In this document: positions 47,101 to 54,684 of the stretch, piece after piece
Layout of the letters: each line of letters opens with the position of its first letter
Numbering within the stretch: the stretch's first letter is position 1
Assembly: GCA_016859345.1 (NCBI GenBank)
Contig: CM029131.1
Coordinates: 11,396,099 to 11,460,098, forward strand
From: Istiophorus platypterus
Lineage: Eukaryota > Chordata > Actinopteri > Istiophoriformes > Istiophoridae
Length of the DNA stretch: 64,000 bases
Direction of reading: 5' to 3'
Position numbers and translations under genes: made by a program
Notes under the pieces: model-generated
What the model was told of the DNA's origin: nothing
The model's input: only the letters and a program-made list of their open reading frames with translations
The model's database searches: none

Positions 47101-48468
47101 ATTTTGCTAGAAAAGACTTCTGTAATGATCTTTATTATATCCTTTTTCTTAATCTTAGGTTTGGCCTTCTCAGTGTTAACCACATGGGGGGGGGGGTTCT
47201 ACACTCAAACTTCATTGAATGGATTTGGCAAAGAGCTAGGTGATGTGTGACTGTGTTGCCAAGGCAACCACCACACATGCATTCTTGCAGAGAGTTAAAT
47301 CAGAAGACTGAAATCACTCCTGTGATTTCAGGGTATGTATGAAGCCACCACCAGCTAACTTAGCTTAGCATAGAGACTGAAAAAAGCTCACCAGCATATG
47401 TCCAGTGGTAACACAACCTGCCCATCAGCACCTCATAAGATCACTAATTAACCAGCTGAACCTTGTTTGGTCCTGGCCAATAAACATCTCAGCATATAAC
47501 CCCCTGAGAACAACACACTGACATTTTTTCATCACCCTTCACACATAGCTGGGCTACCTTACAGGTATTTACCTACATAATGACATAATAGGAGATTCTA
47601 TGTGTGTTACATTAGGATTTACATCTCCTTGTCAAAAAAAACAAAACACAAAAAAAAACCCACTGGTGACTAATAATTGACTTAATTAGTTAACTTTAAA
47701 AAAAACGCATAACCTCCAAGGAAACAAGTCGTCCTCTATTCCTCAATGACAGTTTATGCATATAACATGTTTTATTGGACCAGAAAATAGAAGAAAAACA
47801 TTTGAATGTGGACAATAAAAAAACCTGCTATTACAAGAAAACGTTTTATCATCATGTATAAGCAGATCAGGATTCCAGTGCGTGCTTCTTATACAACTGA
47901 TGCCTCCTGCACAGCAGCTGGTGAGCACCCAGTAAAATAAATAACACCGCATAGACAAAAGCAAGCACATTCCAACTCTAGACAGGACATGCCCAGAAAG
48001 GCAGTCCCTCCCAACGAGGACTTCCATCGGGACAAAGGAAATACGGTTCTCAAAATGATAATGGTGTCATGTGCAGAATCTATGAGTATAGATGGTTTGT
48101 CCTAGAGTTTAACAACGGCCAGGGTAGCATATACAAAAGCAGCATCTACAGGGAGCCGCTACGCGACTTATAAAAAAAAAAAAAAAAAAAGTCCAAAAAT
48201 ATTCAGTCCAACTCCTTACACTGGATGTTTACGCCCAGGATTTCCTGCAAACTGTATCAATGCAACAAGAAACAAAAATAAAACATTTGCTGCAATGTCC
48301 CTGGAAAAACAACCCCCCCCCAAAAAAAACAAAACAAAAAAGAGTTGACATCTTTCATCAGCTTACCTGTGTCCTCCTGTACTCGATTAGGTGCGAGAGG
48401 CCGAAGGCTGTGGCGACCGCCGCACCCCCTATGATCGCCGTCCGTTTCAGGGCCTTCCTGAACGCCAT
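30035..48468 (-). CDS. gpd2: Mitochondrial FAD-dependent glycerol-3-phosphate dehydrogenase, complete, 16 coding exons
   Basis: The enzyme oxidises sn-glycerol 3-phosphate to dihydroxyacetone phosphate on the outer face of the inner mitochondrial membrane and passes electrons through FAD to ubiquinone; it is the mitochondrial half of the glycerol-phosphate shuttle. The coding exons total 2184 nt, giving 727 residues, equal to the mammalian protein as I recall it; every junction has GT/AG ends and matching phase. Residues 10-27 form the N-terminal hydrophobic segment. GGGATGAG (76-83) is the FAD-binding Rossmann loop, and SGTSSRSTKLIHGG (105-118) is the second FAD-contact segment of this oxidoreductase family. 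Two EF-hands follow at the C-terminus: a degenerate loop at 636-647 and a canonical one, DLNKNGQVEIDE (672-683), consistent with the calcium-stimulated activity of the vertebrate enzyme. There is no frameshift or stop. Head-to-head with nr4a2. Confidence 0.97.
30615..30960. mobile_element. Palindromic short element of the GCTGCAACTAATGATTA family
   Basis: The right end AATAATGAAAATAATCACTG GCTGCAG is the reverse complement of the family's usual left end. The left part is diverged but keeps GATTAATTTTCTCTCAGTCA and the motif TTTTGATAATTGATCG. Confidence 0.6.
31502..31560 (+). repeat. (CA)n microsatellite
   Basis: About 29 uninterrupted CA units in the last gpd2 intron. Confidence 0.95.
31620..31960. 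promoter_or_regulatory. Complex noncoding block, possible conserved element
   Basis: Balanced, repeat-poor sequence around a short CA tract (for example GGCCACTAATGAAGACCAAA, CTCCCTAATAATGACTCGG, TTCCTCATTAGCCTCATC), unlike the AT-rich intron around it. Function is inferred from texture only. Confidence 0.25.
33125..33223 (-). CDS. gpd2: gpd2 coding exon 15 (residues 654-686, EF-hand 2)
   Basis: It encodes SINVHIDENALHEILNEVDL and NKNGQVEIDEFLQ with a canonical calcium-binding loop (D1, N3, N5, G6, E12). Acceptor ctgcag|AGC, donor CAG|gtacac, phase 0. Reading through this donor gives a false in-frame extension; the true last exon is 3 kb further on. Confidence 0.96.
33338..33416 (-). CDS. 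gpd2: gpd2 coding exon 14 (residues 627-653, EF-hand 1)
   Basis: It encodes RYKKRFHKFDKESKGFITTV and DVQQVLD. The loop at 636-647 keeps Asp1 and Gly6 but lacks a Glu at position 12, so it is a degenerate EF-hand, as I recall for the mammalian enzyme. Acceptor gtcag|A, donor GAT|gtgagt, phase 0. Confidence 0.95.
33417..34332 (-). other. gpd2: gpd2 intron between coding exons 13 and 14
   Basis: Contains a possible MITE end, GCTCACCTAATAAATTGGCA near 33970, of a kind I recall in fish genomes. Otherwise ordinary AT-rich intron. Confidence 0.5.
34333..34445 (-). CDS. gpd2: gpd2 coding exon 13 (residues 590-626)
   Basis: It encodes AELEAAKKFLYHEMGYRSRS and EQLTKTSEINLDYQEVV. Acceptor tccag|GCA, donor CG|gtaatt, phase 2. 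Confidence 0.96.
34950..35235. mobile_element. Palindromic short element of the GCTGCAACTAATGATTA family
   Basis: It starts AGGGCTGCAACTAAATTATC and ends TTTTGGTTGACCAACTGATT followed by TTTTGTTGCTAC. Inside are TTGAAATGTCTGAAATTTTT and ATATAAGACAAAGAGAAGC, shared with the other copies. It lies in the intron between gpd2 coding exons 12 and 13. Confidence 0.7.
35342..35500 (-). CDS. gpd2: gpd2 coding exon 12 (residues 537-589)
   Basis: It encodes VLYAIKEYACSAIDVIARRT and RLGFLNVQAADEALPRIVQI, the C-terminal helical domain. Acceptor ccccag|GTG, donor ACG|gtatga, phase 0. Confidence 0.97.
35589..35720 (-). CDS. gpd2: gpd2 coding exon 11 (residues 493-536)
   Basis: It encodes VAQHLASTYGSKAFDVAKMA and RWPIVGKRLVSEFPYIEGE. 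Acceptor tccaag|GTG, donor GAG|gtaagg, phase 0. It follows the 2.8 kb intron 11, counting the noncoding exon's intron as intron 1. Confidence 0.97.
36390..36665. mobile_element. Palindromic short element of the GCTGCAACTAATGATTA family
   Basis: It begins GGACCACAACTAATGATTAC and ends TTAATCAACCAGTCGTTTCA. Internal phrases are AAAACCCAAAGATATTCAAT and TTACACAAGACAATGGAAAG. Confidence 0.7.
37020..37500. promoter_or_regulatory. Complex noncoding block, possible conserved element
   Basis: About 480 bp of balanced sequence without simple repeats or splice-bounded frames (for example TCAGGCTAATTATTGGAAAG, CGCCTCTAATGAGGAGTAAG, TCATATGTTTACAGAACAC). It stands out from the A/T-rich intron. It could be an nr4a2 enhancer housed in gpd2, by inference. 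Confidence 0.3.
38523..38698 (-). CDS. gpd2: gpd2 coding exon 10 (residues 434-492)
   Basis: It starts with GGKWTTYRSMAEETLDAAIK, whose GGKWTTYR is a signature of glycerol-3-phosphate dehydrogenases, and ends RLVQDYGLENE. Acceptor tccag|GT, donor GAG|gtagaa, phase 0. Confidence 0.98.
38786..38920 (-). CDS. gpd2: gpd2 coding exon 9 (residues 389-433)
   Basis: It encodes VRRGDVLAAWSGIRPLVTDP, a substrate-site motif of the family (WSGIRPL), then QSICRNHIVSVSDSGLVTIA. Acceptor gtgcag|TG, donor G|gtcggt, phase 1. Confidence 0.98.
39031..39224 (-). CDS. gpd2: gpd2 coding exon 8 (residues 324-388)
   Basis: It encodes PDNMGLLDPATSDGRVIFFL, PWEKMTIAGTTDTPTSVTAH and DINFILREVRNYLSPDVE, a highly conserved catalytic-core segment (FFLPW, AGTTDTP). 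Acceptor ccacag|T, donor G|gtacag, phase 1. Confidence 0.98.
39225..39972 (-). other. gpd2: gpd2 intron between coding exons 7 and 8
   Basis: Contains a purine-rich run on the + strand (about 39430-39610, GGAGAAAAGCAAATCAAGGA type) and a C homopolymer near 39692. Nothing else was seen. Confidence 0.6.
39973..40117 (-). CDS. gpd2: gpd2 coding exon 7 (residues 276-323)
   Basis: Acceptor aaacag|GA after a long T run. It encodes FDVKAKCVINATGPFTDSLR and ICQPSAGVHIVIPGYY, of which NATGPFTD is a conserved FAD-domain motif. Donor AG|gttctg, phase 2. Confidence 0.97.
40571..40735 (-). CDS. gpd2: gpd2 coding exon 6 (residues 221-275)
   Basis: Acceptor ctccag|GG. It encodes GQHNDARMNLAIALTAARHG and then a variable surface part with KTKDPQTGKEKVCGAHCRD. 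Donor G|gtgagg, phase 1. Confidence 0.96.
41123..41160 (+). repeat. (AT)n microsatellite
   Basis: About 19 AT units in a gpd2 intron. Confidence 0.95.
41230..41560. promoter_or_regulatory. GC-rich complex noncoding block
   Basis: It contains a trinucleotide-rich GGCGGCGGCAGCAGCAGCGG and CpG-rich DNA, then TCACGGGCGTGATTGTTCC and a C-rich part. Overlapping frames are open on both strands (41322-41708 +, 41246-41635 -), but neither starts or ends at good splice sites or resembles a known protein. A regulatory element or CpG island is more likely. Confidence 0.25.
43159..43322 (-). CDS. gpd2: gpd2 coding exon 5 (residues 166-220)
   Basis: Acceptor ccccag|A completes Lys166. The exon encodes WWQLPYYWAGIKMYDLVAG and KDKLVGAIVYYD. 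Donor G|gtgagt, phase 1. Confidence 0.97.
43557..43654 (-). CDS. gpd2: gpd2 coding exon 4 (residues 134-165)
   Basis: It encodes YMMVKEALHERANLLEIAPH and LSAPLPIMLPVY. Acceptor aacag|TAC, donor AA|gtaagc, phase 2. A 93-bp intron separates it from exon 3. Confidence 0.97.
43748..43872 (-). CDS. gpd2: gpd2 coding exon 3 (residues 92-133)
   Basis: Acceptor cctcag|AC completes Asn92. The exon encodes LKTALVERSDFSSGTSSRST and KLIHGGVRYLQKAIMQLDYE, including the second FAD-contact segment. Donor CAG|gttcct, phase 0. Residue 92 is Asn where I recall Gly in mammals. Confidence 0.97.
44393..44564 (-). CDS. gpd2: gpd2 coding exon 2 (residues 35-91)
   Basis: Acceptor atcaag|GCT and donor A|gtaagc (phase 1). 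It encodes the linker after the membrane anchor and FDVLVVGGGATGAGCALDAV, the dinucleotide-binding loop for FAD. Confidence 0.97.
45700..46140. promoter_or_regulatory. Complex noncoding block, possible conserved element
   Basis: About 440 bp of balanced sequence with several homeodomain-like cores (CTTCTAATTAAATATTTATT, AAACTATTGTGAAAAATAAT TG) and motifs such as GTTAATGGCCAATCGGCTGG. No coding frame or simple repeat. Its setting in a gpd2 intron close to nr4a2 fits a long-range enhancer, by inference. Confidence 0.3.
47345..47470. mobile_element. Decayed copy of the short transposon seen at 26186-26560
   Basis: It keeps GCTAACTTAGCTTAGCATAG AGACTG and CCCATCAGCACCTCATAAGA TCACTAATTA, matching the inside of the element at 26.2-26.6 kb. 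The ends are not recognisable. Confidence 0.55.
48367..48468 (-). CDS. gpd2: gpd2 coding exon 1 (residues 1-34)
   Basis: The exon starts at the ATG six bases inside an exon (acceptor ccgtag|GGCCA at 48474) and encodes MAFRKALKRTAIIGG followed by the hydrophobic AAVATAFGLSHLIEYRRTQ, the membrane anchor and import region. It ends in phase 0 at CAG|gtaagc. Confidence 0.95.
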
Positions 48469-48474
48469 TGGCCC

Positions 48475-51400
48475 TACGGAGGAAGTAAAGTGCAGTGAGG
48501 AGACTAGGGCCGGGGAAAGCTGGTTTTAAGGCTTCTGACATGACAAGTGATCATGTGAAGCAGGCATGCATGCTTAAGAGAGGGAGTACTGTAGAAAGGG
48601 GTGGGATGGGTGGGTCTACCGTCGCAACCCTAGGACAGAAGTTCACGTGAAGAAGACATGGAGGGGAAGAGGAATGCTGTCCGTGTGTTCTGGTGTGTGT
48701 TTATATAAACTATGGCACAGAGTGAGGAGAAACTTATTTTACTGACAGAATGACTTGTAAACTCTTACTTTGCCAATTCAGCTAATATATTACATGTTTT
48801 GAGCCTGGAGCTGCAACTAATGACCATTTTCCTCGTCAATCATTCTGCCGAATATTTTCCCGATTAATTGTTTCACCTATAAAACATCAAACTAAGAAAA
48901 AAAGGGGCCTGTTAAATGTCACAGAGCCCAATAGGAAATCTCAGTGGTCCAGAAACTTAAAGTATACACTTTACAATCACGCTTAATAGAGAAAAAGCAG
49001 GAAAAATCTCACATTGGTGAAGCTGGAATGATCGAATGGTTGGCATATTTGCTTAAAACTATTACTTTCTAAATTTTTTTCTAGACTAAACAAACACTTA
49101 AAAGGACACCACATCCCCTCTGGTAACTTCCTGATGGTCATTTGTTATTAATTTTGACATTTAAAGCACCACATGAAAACACTAATTGACAGGTTAATCA
49201 ATAATGAAAATGATTGTTTGCATTCCCTTGTAAAATCATCCTGTGAGTCCAACTATGCAGCATTAACAGGTTACAGTCACTGTGCTTTGATAATTAACTG
49301 TTTTCGAGCAATGAATGCAAACTGCTAAATAGTTGCTAAAATGACAAATTGTGGTTTTCATTCTTTGCAGTTATACAGGACACATATTATTCTTCTGGCA
49401 GTATTAAGGGATTTTTTTCAATCATAGGATCAGCGTGATCCACGTACTGGTATCAGAACCAATGCTGACCTTATTAAACTGATCCGGTATCAACCAGAGA
49501 TGACAAATCAACAATAAAAATACAAGTACTACAATCATAAACCCTGCAGTATTACCTTATTAGAAAGAAACATCAAAAACATAATTCACCTTACATTTGC
49601 ACTTTAGTATTAAGCCACTGCTAGGATGCTGCTTCCATATCTCCCTCCTGACCCCGTGTACCATAATGAGCAGAACATGATACCAACCCTGCCAGGGAGG
49701 GTGGAGGGCCTCAATTCCCACCGGGGGCAGCTCAAAAAAAGTATTTGCATTCCCACTGTGGTGCGCTTTGAATAAAGGCTCCCAGGGAGCAGCATACGCC
49801 AAGGCAGCTTCTAATGCATTTTAATAAAACGCAGCTACAGATGGTACAAATGTCAATAACCAGTTTGGTCTAACAAATGACCTATTACGAGTAGCATACT
49901 GTTGTGTCAGTATTAGCAACAAAAACCTGTATCGTATTTCTACTGCCACATAATAAATTCTATGTGACTCCATACAACTGTTCTAAATATACTAGAACCT
50001 TAAAATGACCATAAAATAGCCAGTCTCACCTTTTTTGTAATCCAATAACTAAAGAAAAGTAATAAACAGAAAGACCTTGTGATGTTATTCCCGATTAAAA
50101 GAGCGTATCCAAAGGTTTAGTTTAGGATAAACAGCCTCTTTTATTGCTTGTTGTAAAGAAAGTAAAACAAATTTTCCCACAGAACTGAAAGTGCGCAGTC
50201 TAATCTATGGTATAACAGCTGCATATGTCATATGCTAAAGCTGTGAGCTACAGTATACGACCATATGACTGAAATGTAATTATAGCTCTCTGTCTCTCAG
50301 TATAATTGCGACAGACAGCATCTTAGGGGAGCTGAAATGTGCCTTGATGGTTGAAACAGGAGCCACTCTACACTGATGGGAATACTAAAAACAACAAAAA
50401 ACAGAATTAGAACTAATTTCAAAATATGCGCTGGTAACATGAAAGACTCCCTTCTTTCAGGCCTAAATATCAAACCTCAGTGCATTCTTTAGGTGGCAGT
50501 ATTTTGGAAAAACTCATGTTCGCACTGGAGCTGAGCATATCCAACCGGCGCCCGGCCCCCTGTATTGTGCGCCGGCCCTCCGGCACCCAGCATAATCACG
50601 ACCCGACTCAAAAGGCATACCACGGGCTTTCACACCCTTTCACAGGCTGCTCATTACCGAACACCATAAAGGCCAAATATGACAATAATTAGCCCCGAGG
50701 AGCCCCCGCTGACAGGAACTTGCTGACGGGTGTAGTTTAGCCAGCTGAACCACAGGGCTGCCTTAATTGTTGGGGAGTTAAACTGAAGCACTAATAAGAG
50801 AGAAAATTTAACTGTTTCTCTTCTTCGTGATGATGGGACATCACAACCACCACCCCCCCCCCCCAAATCAGTCACACTTTGGGAGAAACAACCCAAAGTG
50901 GCCTCACTTACATCAGCCTGCAGACTCATTATGAGTCAGCAGGTGGGTGGGGGTGTTGGGGTTAAAGGGGTGGGGGAAGCTTCTGGCTGCAATGTGGGCC
51001 GGTCTGTGAAGAATCACATGGCCAAACTCCATTGAAATCTTTTGCTTTTTTAGCTGGAAGGCCCTGAAGGCCCTTTCTGCTGTAAAGTCAAATTTGACAC
51101 GTTAGGAGACGCACACTTGAGAGCAGGCGGTAGCTTGGGTCACATTGATTTATGAGGTCAGATAGGTGTGTTTCTATATTACCCCGTTATCTCTCGGCAC
51201 ACACGAGGAAGGCGGTGTTGTTTTTGAACGGACATCTTGTGGCGGATTAAAATGTCAGCACCGTTTGGTCTTCGAGGGAAACCGACGACGGGCTTCGTCT
51301 TAGCGGTCACGAACAGGCTCCTCGGCGCCATCAGAGGACGAGTTACACACCTTGATAGGAGGGGCTGACGCCATAGGGACGATTTGTTTCTACGGTTTTA

Positions 51401-51619
51401 AATTAGCCAAATCACACTCGTTAGCTGTAACTGAGGAGACGGTGTTAGTCTTTCAATGTCATACAGTGATTAGCAAAGAAAGAAAACTTGCAGATGTTGT
51501 TCCGGTTTTTTTTTTCTGGCGCTCTGCCAAAAAAACAGGGTTTAAACAAAAAAATTCCTCAGACAGATTTTAAAACGTCCGGAAAAGCACCGTGTGACAC
51601 AACAGACATTCCCACTTAC
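48475..51619 (-). other. gpd2: gpd2 first intron (between the noncoding exon and coding exon 1)
   Basis: Holds one palindromic short element (48803-49225) and otherwise unremarkable AT-rich DNA. The stretch near 50930-51350 is more complex and close to the promoter. No exon was identified. Confidence 0.65.
48803..49225. mobile_element. Palindromic short element of the GCTGCAACTAATGATTA family
   Basis: It starts GGAGCTGCAACTAATGACCA, has CCCGATTAATTGTTTCACC and ends GACAGGTTAATCAATAATGA followed by AAATGATTG. Confidence 0.7.
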
Positions 51620-51790
51620 AGGATTTCTTGATTAGTGGCTGAGTGGAGCTCGCTGGGCGCGATGCAGGACGGTGACTGAGGACATCGGCTCGTCTCCGAA
51701 CCGGAGCTTGTGCGTTTGACAGCTTCAAACCAGGAAGCCGAGCGGCGCTGAGCGACGCCGCCGGGAGCCAATGGGAGCGCAGCACTCGGC
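51620..51790 (-). other. gpd2: gpd2 noncoding first exon (3' end defined, 5' end approximate)
   Basis: On the minus strand a consensus donor, AATCCT|gtaagt, lies at 51619-51620, upstream of the coding exon acceptor at 48474, within GC-rich promoter-like DNA. The transcription start is estimated only. Confidence 0.5.
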
Positions 51791-51880
51791 CGCGGTCGTC
51801 CAATAGCGCGCCGAGCCGAGCTCGTTGACGTAAGGAGGGAGGGCCAGGTTGCACAAGTGTTGGTCTCTGCTCCATCATCC
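51730..51880 (-). promoter_or_regulatory. gpd2: gpd2 promoter region
   Basis: CpG-rich, TATA-less DNA with CCAAT motifs at 51768-51772 and 51800-51804 and a CRE-like TGACGTAA at 51826-51833. It sits just upstream of the gpd2 noncoding exon and about 1.3 kb from the first nr4a2 exon on the other strand. Factor binding is inferred. Confidence 0.45.
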
Positions 51881-51973
51881 TCTTCCTCCTCTTCCTCCTC
51901 CTCCTCCTCCTAGATCACCAGCTGTCGTTTTCTCCGTCTCTCAACCACGGGTGGATTACTGAGCGGGTCTACC

Positions 51974-52690
51974 GGGCACAGGCCCAGGGGCTCCTGGGTT
52001 TCACCTGCAAAACAGTACCGGAAAGAGACAGGAAACCGCAGGGAGAAGAAAAAAAAAACTACAAAAAGGCAAAAAAGGAAACAAAAAAAGTTATGCAAAA
52101 GGGATGCACAATGACTACAAAGACACAAAGAGACGAGAAATGACCTCAAGACAATGCAAAATGACATTAAAGAGACAAAACGACTGCAAAGACACAAAAT
52201 AACCACAAAAAACTGCAAAAAAGGCCCTAAAACGATGCAGGACAGACCGCAAGGGAGATGCAGAGCAACCACGAAAACACAAATTAACCAAAAAGAGCAT
52301 TAAAATGACCACTGAGAGATGCAAAACAAAGTGAGATGAAAACAACCAGAGACACAAAACGACCACAGAGAAACGCAAAACGACCACAGAGATGTAAACA
52401 ACCACAAAGAGAAGTAAAATGAAACGGACGCTAAAAAAAAACAAAACAAAAAAAATGCAAAACGACCCTTAAAAAGATGAAAAACATGATGTAATACAAC
52501 TACAAAAAGATACAAAACAACCAAAAAGAAAAAAAAAAACAAGACAAACGAAACAACCACAAACAGATGATTTAAAAAAACAACTATAAAAAGGCATAAA
52601 ACAAGAAAGACAATAAAAGATGCAAAAGACCACAGAGAAACATAAAACATACATGTGGTCTCTGTCAGTCAGGGGGCAGGGGCCCATTGT
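51974..52690 (+). repeat. Degenerate 21-bp minisatellite, array 2, with flanking motifs
   Basis: Diverged copies of the unit seen at 4.2-4.7 kb (for example CACAAAACGACCACAGAG, GCAAAACGACCACAGAGATG) fill about 52060-52650. GGGCACAGGCC (51974-51984) lies to the left and CAGGGGCCCAT (52677-52687) to the right. The array separates the gpd2 promoter from the first nr4a2 exon. Confidence 0.85.
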
Positions 52691-53089
52691 CTCCTAACCT
52701 CTCATGGCTTCCAGCACAGGAGGCAGGAAGAAAAAAAAAAACACTAAAGCCTTCTGCATATAAATAAACAGACATTTTAATATTTTTTTATGCTAAACAA
52801 GTGTAAAAAGTTGCAAAACGATGGTCCCTCAACCACAGATAGTTTATTATATGGCAATAAAATACTTAAAATATGACGCACACTGCAAGGAAGTGGGCCA
52901 CAAGCATTATTTCCAAATTTGAACCACTTTCTCTGTCCACACACACAAACACACACACAGTCACACACAGAAACACACGCACACCACTCCACCCCTCTGT
53001 GGTTTGTGCGTAATAGCGTTTGGCACACGGTGCGCATCACGTAAACAAAAGCACATTGTCGGTGTCGGTGGCAGCCAGTCTGCGAGCCA

Positions 53090-53244
53090 AGAGTGGGAGA
53101 AGTGAACAGTCATTTCCTCTCGTCTCCAGACGGCGAGTGGACTTTTTCTTGGTGGCAGCCGAAGCTTAGGCAGATCCGCGAACGACTCTGCAGCAGAGAT
53201 GGAATTATTTATCACCATCCTCCTGCACTGGACGGAGCTTTAAG
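53090..53244 (+). other. nr4a2: nr4a2 candidate noncoding first exon (start approximate)
   Basis: A good donor, TTTAAG|gtatcg, lies at 53244-53245 in a moderately GC-rich stretch, and an acceptor, tttacag|AGG, precedes the coding exon at 53750. Vertebrate NR4A2 genes have noncoding leader exons. The 5' end and exact promoter are not defined. Confidence 0.4.
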
Positions 53245-53808
53245 GTATCGCATATTCTATGTTTTCTCTTCTAATTTCTGAAGAAGTCGGTGGCTTCGTG
53301 TCAATATAAAGCTTGCAAGTGATGCTCTGATTTCTCTTTTTTTGGTCATGCCAGAAAAAAAAATCCAGCGGGAAATAACATCCTCTGACTCATAAAACAA
53401 CTGGAGCCTTAAGGTAATAACCCTCTCAATTCAGGTCTTTGTGCATCACAGATTAATAATGCAGGCCCGCTCAGGAGGGCATAAGTCATTTGAGACTATT
53501 AAAAGTAGTTTTAAAGACGTGTCTTTTACCCATCAAGTGAAAATTTCCACCCGATGGGTTGCGCAACTTGTACTTTTCATCAAAAATTCAAATGATGGAG
53601 AAAACATAAAAAAGGGGGGGGGGCTCTTAAATGCAGGATACAAGCGACTTTTTCTCGTTTTATACTGAGGTATTGCATATTTCCAATTTTATCACTGGAT
53701 AAAATAAAAGAATTAAAATACCTAAATGCAATAGACTTTTGTTTTACAGAGGTACCAATTTGCAAGATCTTCCCGCGTCCACTTTGTCAACTTTCGACTG
53801 ACTGCATC

Positions 53809-54684
53809 ATGTCCATGTCTGCAGGGACCATGCCGTGTGTCCAGACCCAGTGCGGCTCCTCTCCACCGGGAGCCAGCCCGGCGTCCCAGAGCGCCGGCGG
53901 GGAGCGCAGTTGCGACTTCCTCACCCCGGAGTTTGTCAAGTTCAGCATGGACCTTACTAACAGTGAGATCTCGGCCGCGACGTCGGGCCCCGGTTTTGGC
54001 CCCTTAGCGGACTCTTACAGCTCCGGATACGACGTGAAGCCCCCGTGCCTCTTTCAGATGCCGGTGCAGGGAGAGCTTCCGTGCGTCAAAGTGGAGGACG
54101 CGCACGGGTGTCCGCGTTACCAGCCGAGTCAGCATCCCTCGCACCAGTCCGACGAGCTGCTCTCCTCCCCGGGCTCCGTTTACTATTACCGGTCGCCCTC
54201 ACCGCACACTCCCATCGCATCCAGCTTCCAAACGCCACAGGGACACATCTGGGACGACTCCGGCTCCCTGTACAGTTTCCGACAGGACTATTTGGCAGCG
54301 GCGGCGCACAGGAAAAACGCGCTATCCAGGTTCTCGCTGTTTTCCTTCAAACACGCGCAGCACGGGGGCCAGAGCCTGTCCGCCTGCCAGATGAAGTTTG
54401 ACGGATCTCTCCACGTGTCCATGAACCTGGACGCGGCCGGAGCGCACCAGCCGCTGGACAGCCCCGGGGTTCTGGGTTCCGCCGGCCTGGGGAAGCAGCC
54501 TGGCGTGGGATTCCCTCACCCGCTCCAGCTCGCCCACAGCCACCACTTCATGGACTACCAGACGTCCTCTGCCCCCAGACGAGGGCCGCTGAGCACGGAG
54601 GGGCTGTGCGCGGTGTGTGGAGACAACGCGGCGTGCCAGCACTACGGAGTGCGCACCTGCGAGGGCTGCAAGGGTTTCTTCAAG
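53809..54684 (+). CDS. nr4a2: nr4a2 coding exon 1 (activation domain and zinc finger 1, residues 1-292)
   Basis: Three ATGs lie close together (53809, 53815, 53830). The third begins MPCVQ, the start conserved in vertebrates; the first two would add seven residues. The mammalian SYSYHSSGEYSS-type stretch is shortened to AGGERS here, and the middle of the domain is diverged and Ser/Pro/His-rich. The exon ends CEGCKGFFK|gtttgt, phase 0, exactly between the two zinc fingers. Confidence 0.96.

Larger units (their letters stand above)
44565..48366 (-). other. gpd2: gpd2 intron between coding exons 1 and 2
   Basis: A 3.8 kb intron with a complex noncoding block (45700-46140), a decayed copy of the teleost GCTTAGCTTAGCAT-type element (about 47345-47470), a G homopolymer at 47188 and A runs. 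No exon was seen. Confidence 0.65.

Noticed and set aside
54322..54642. A 106-residue minus-strand frame
   Set aside because: Antisense shadow of the GC-rich nr4a2 coding exon 1.
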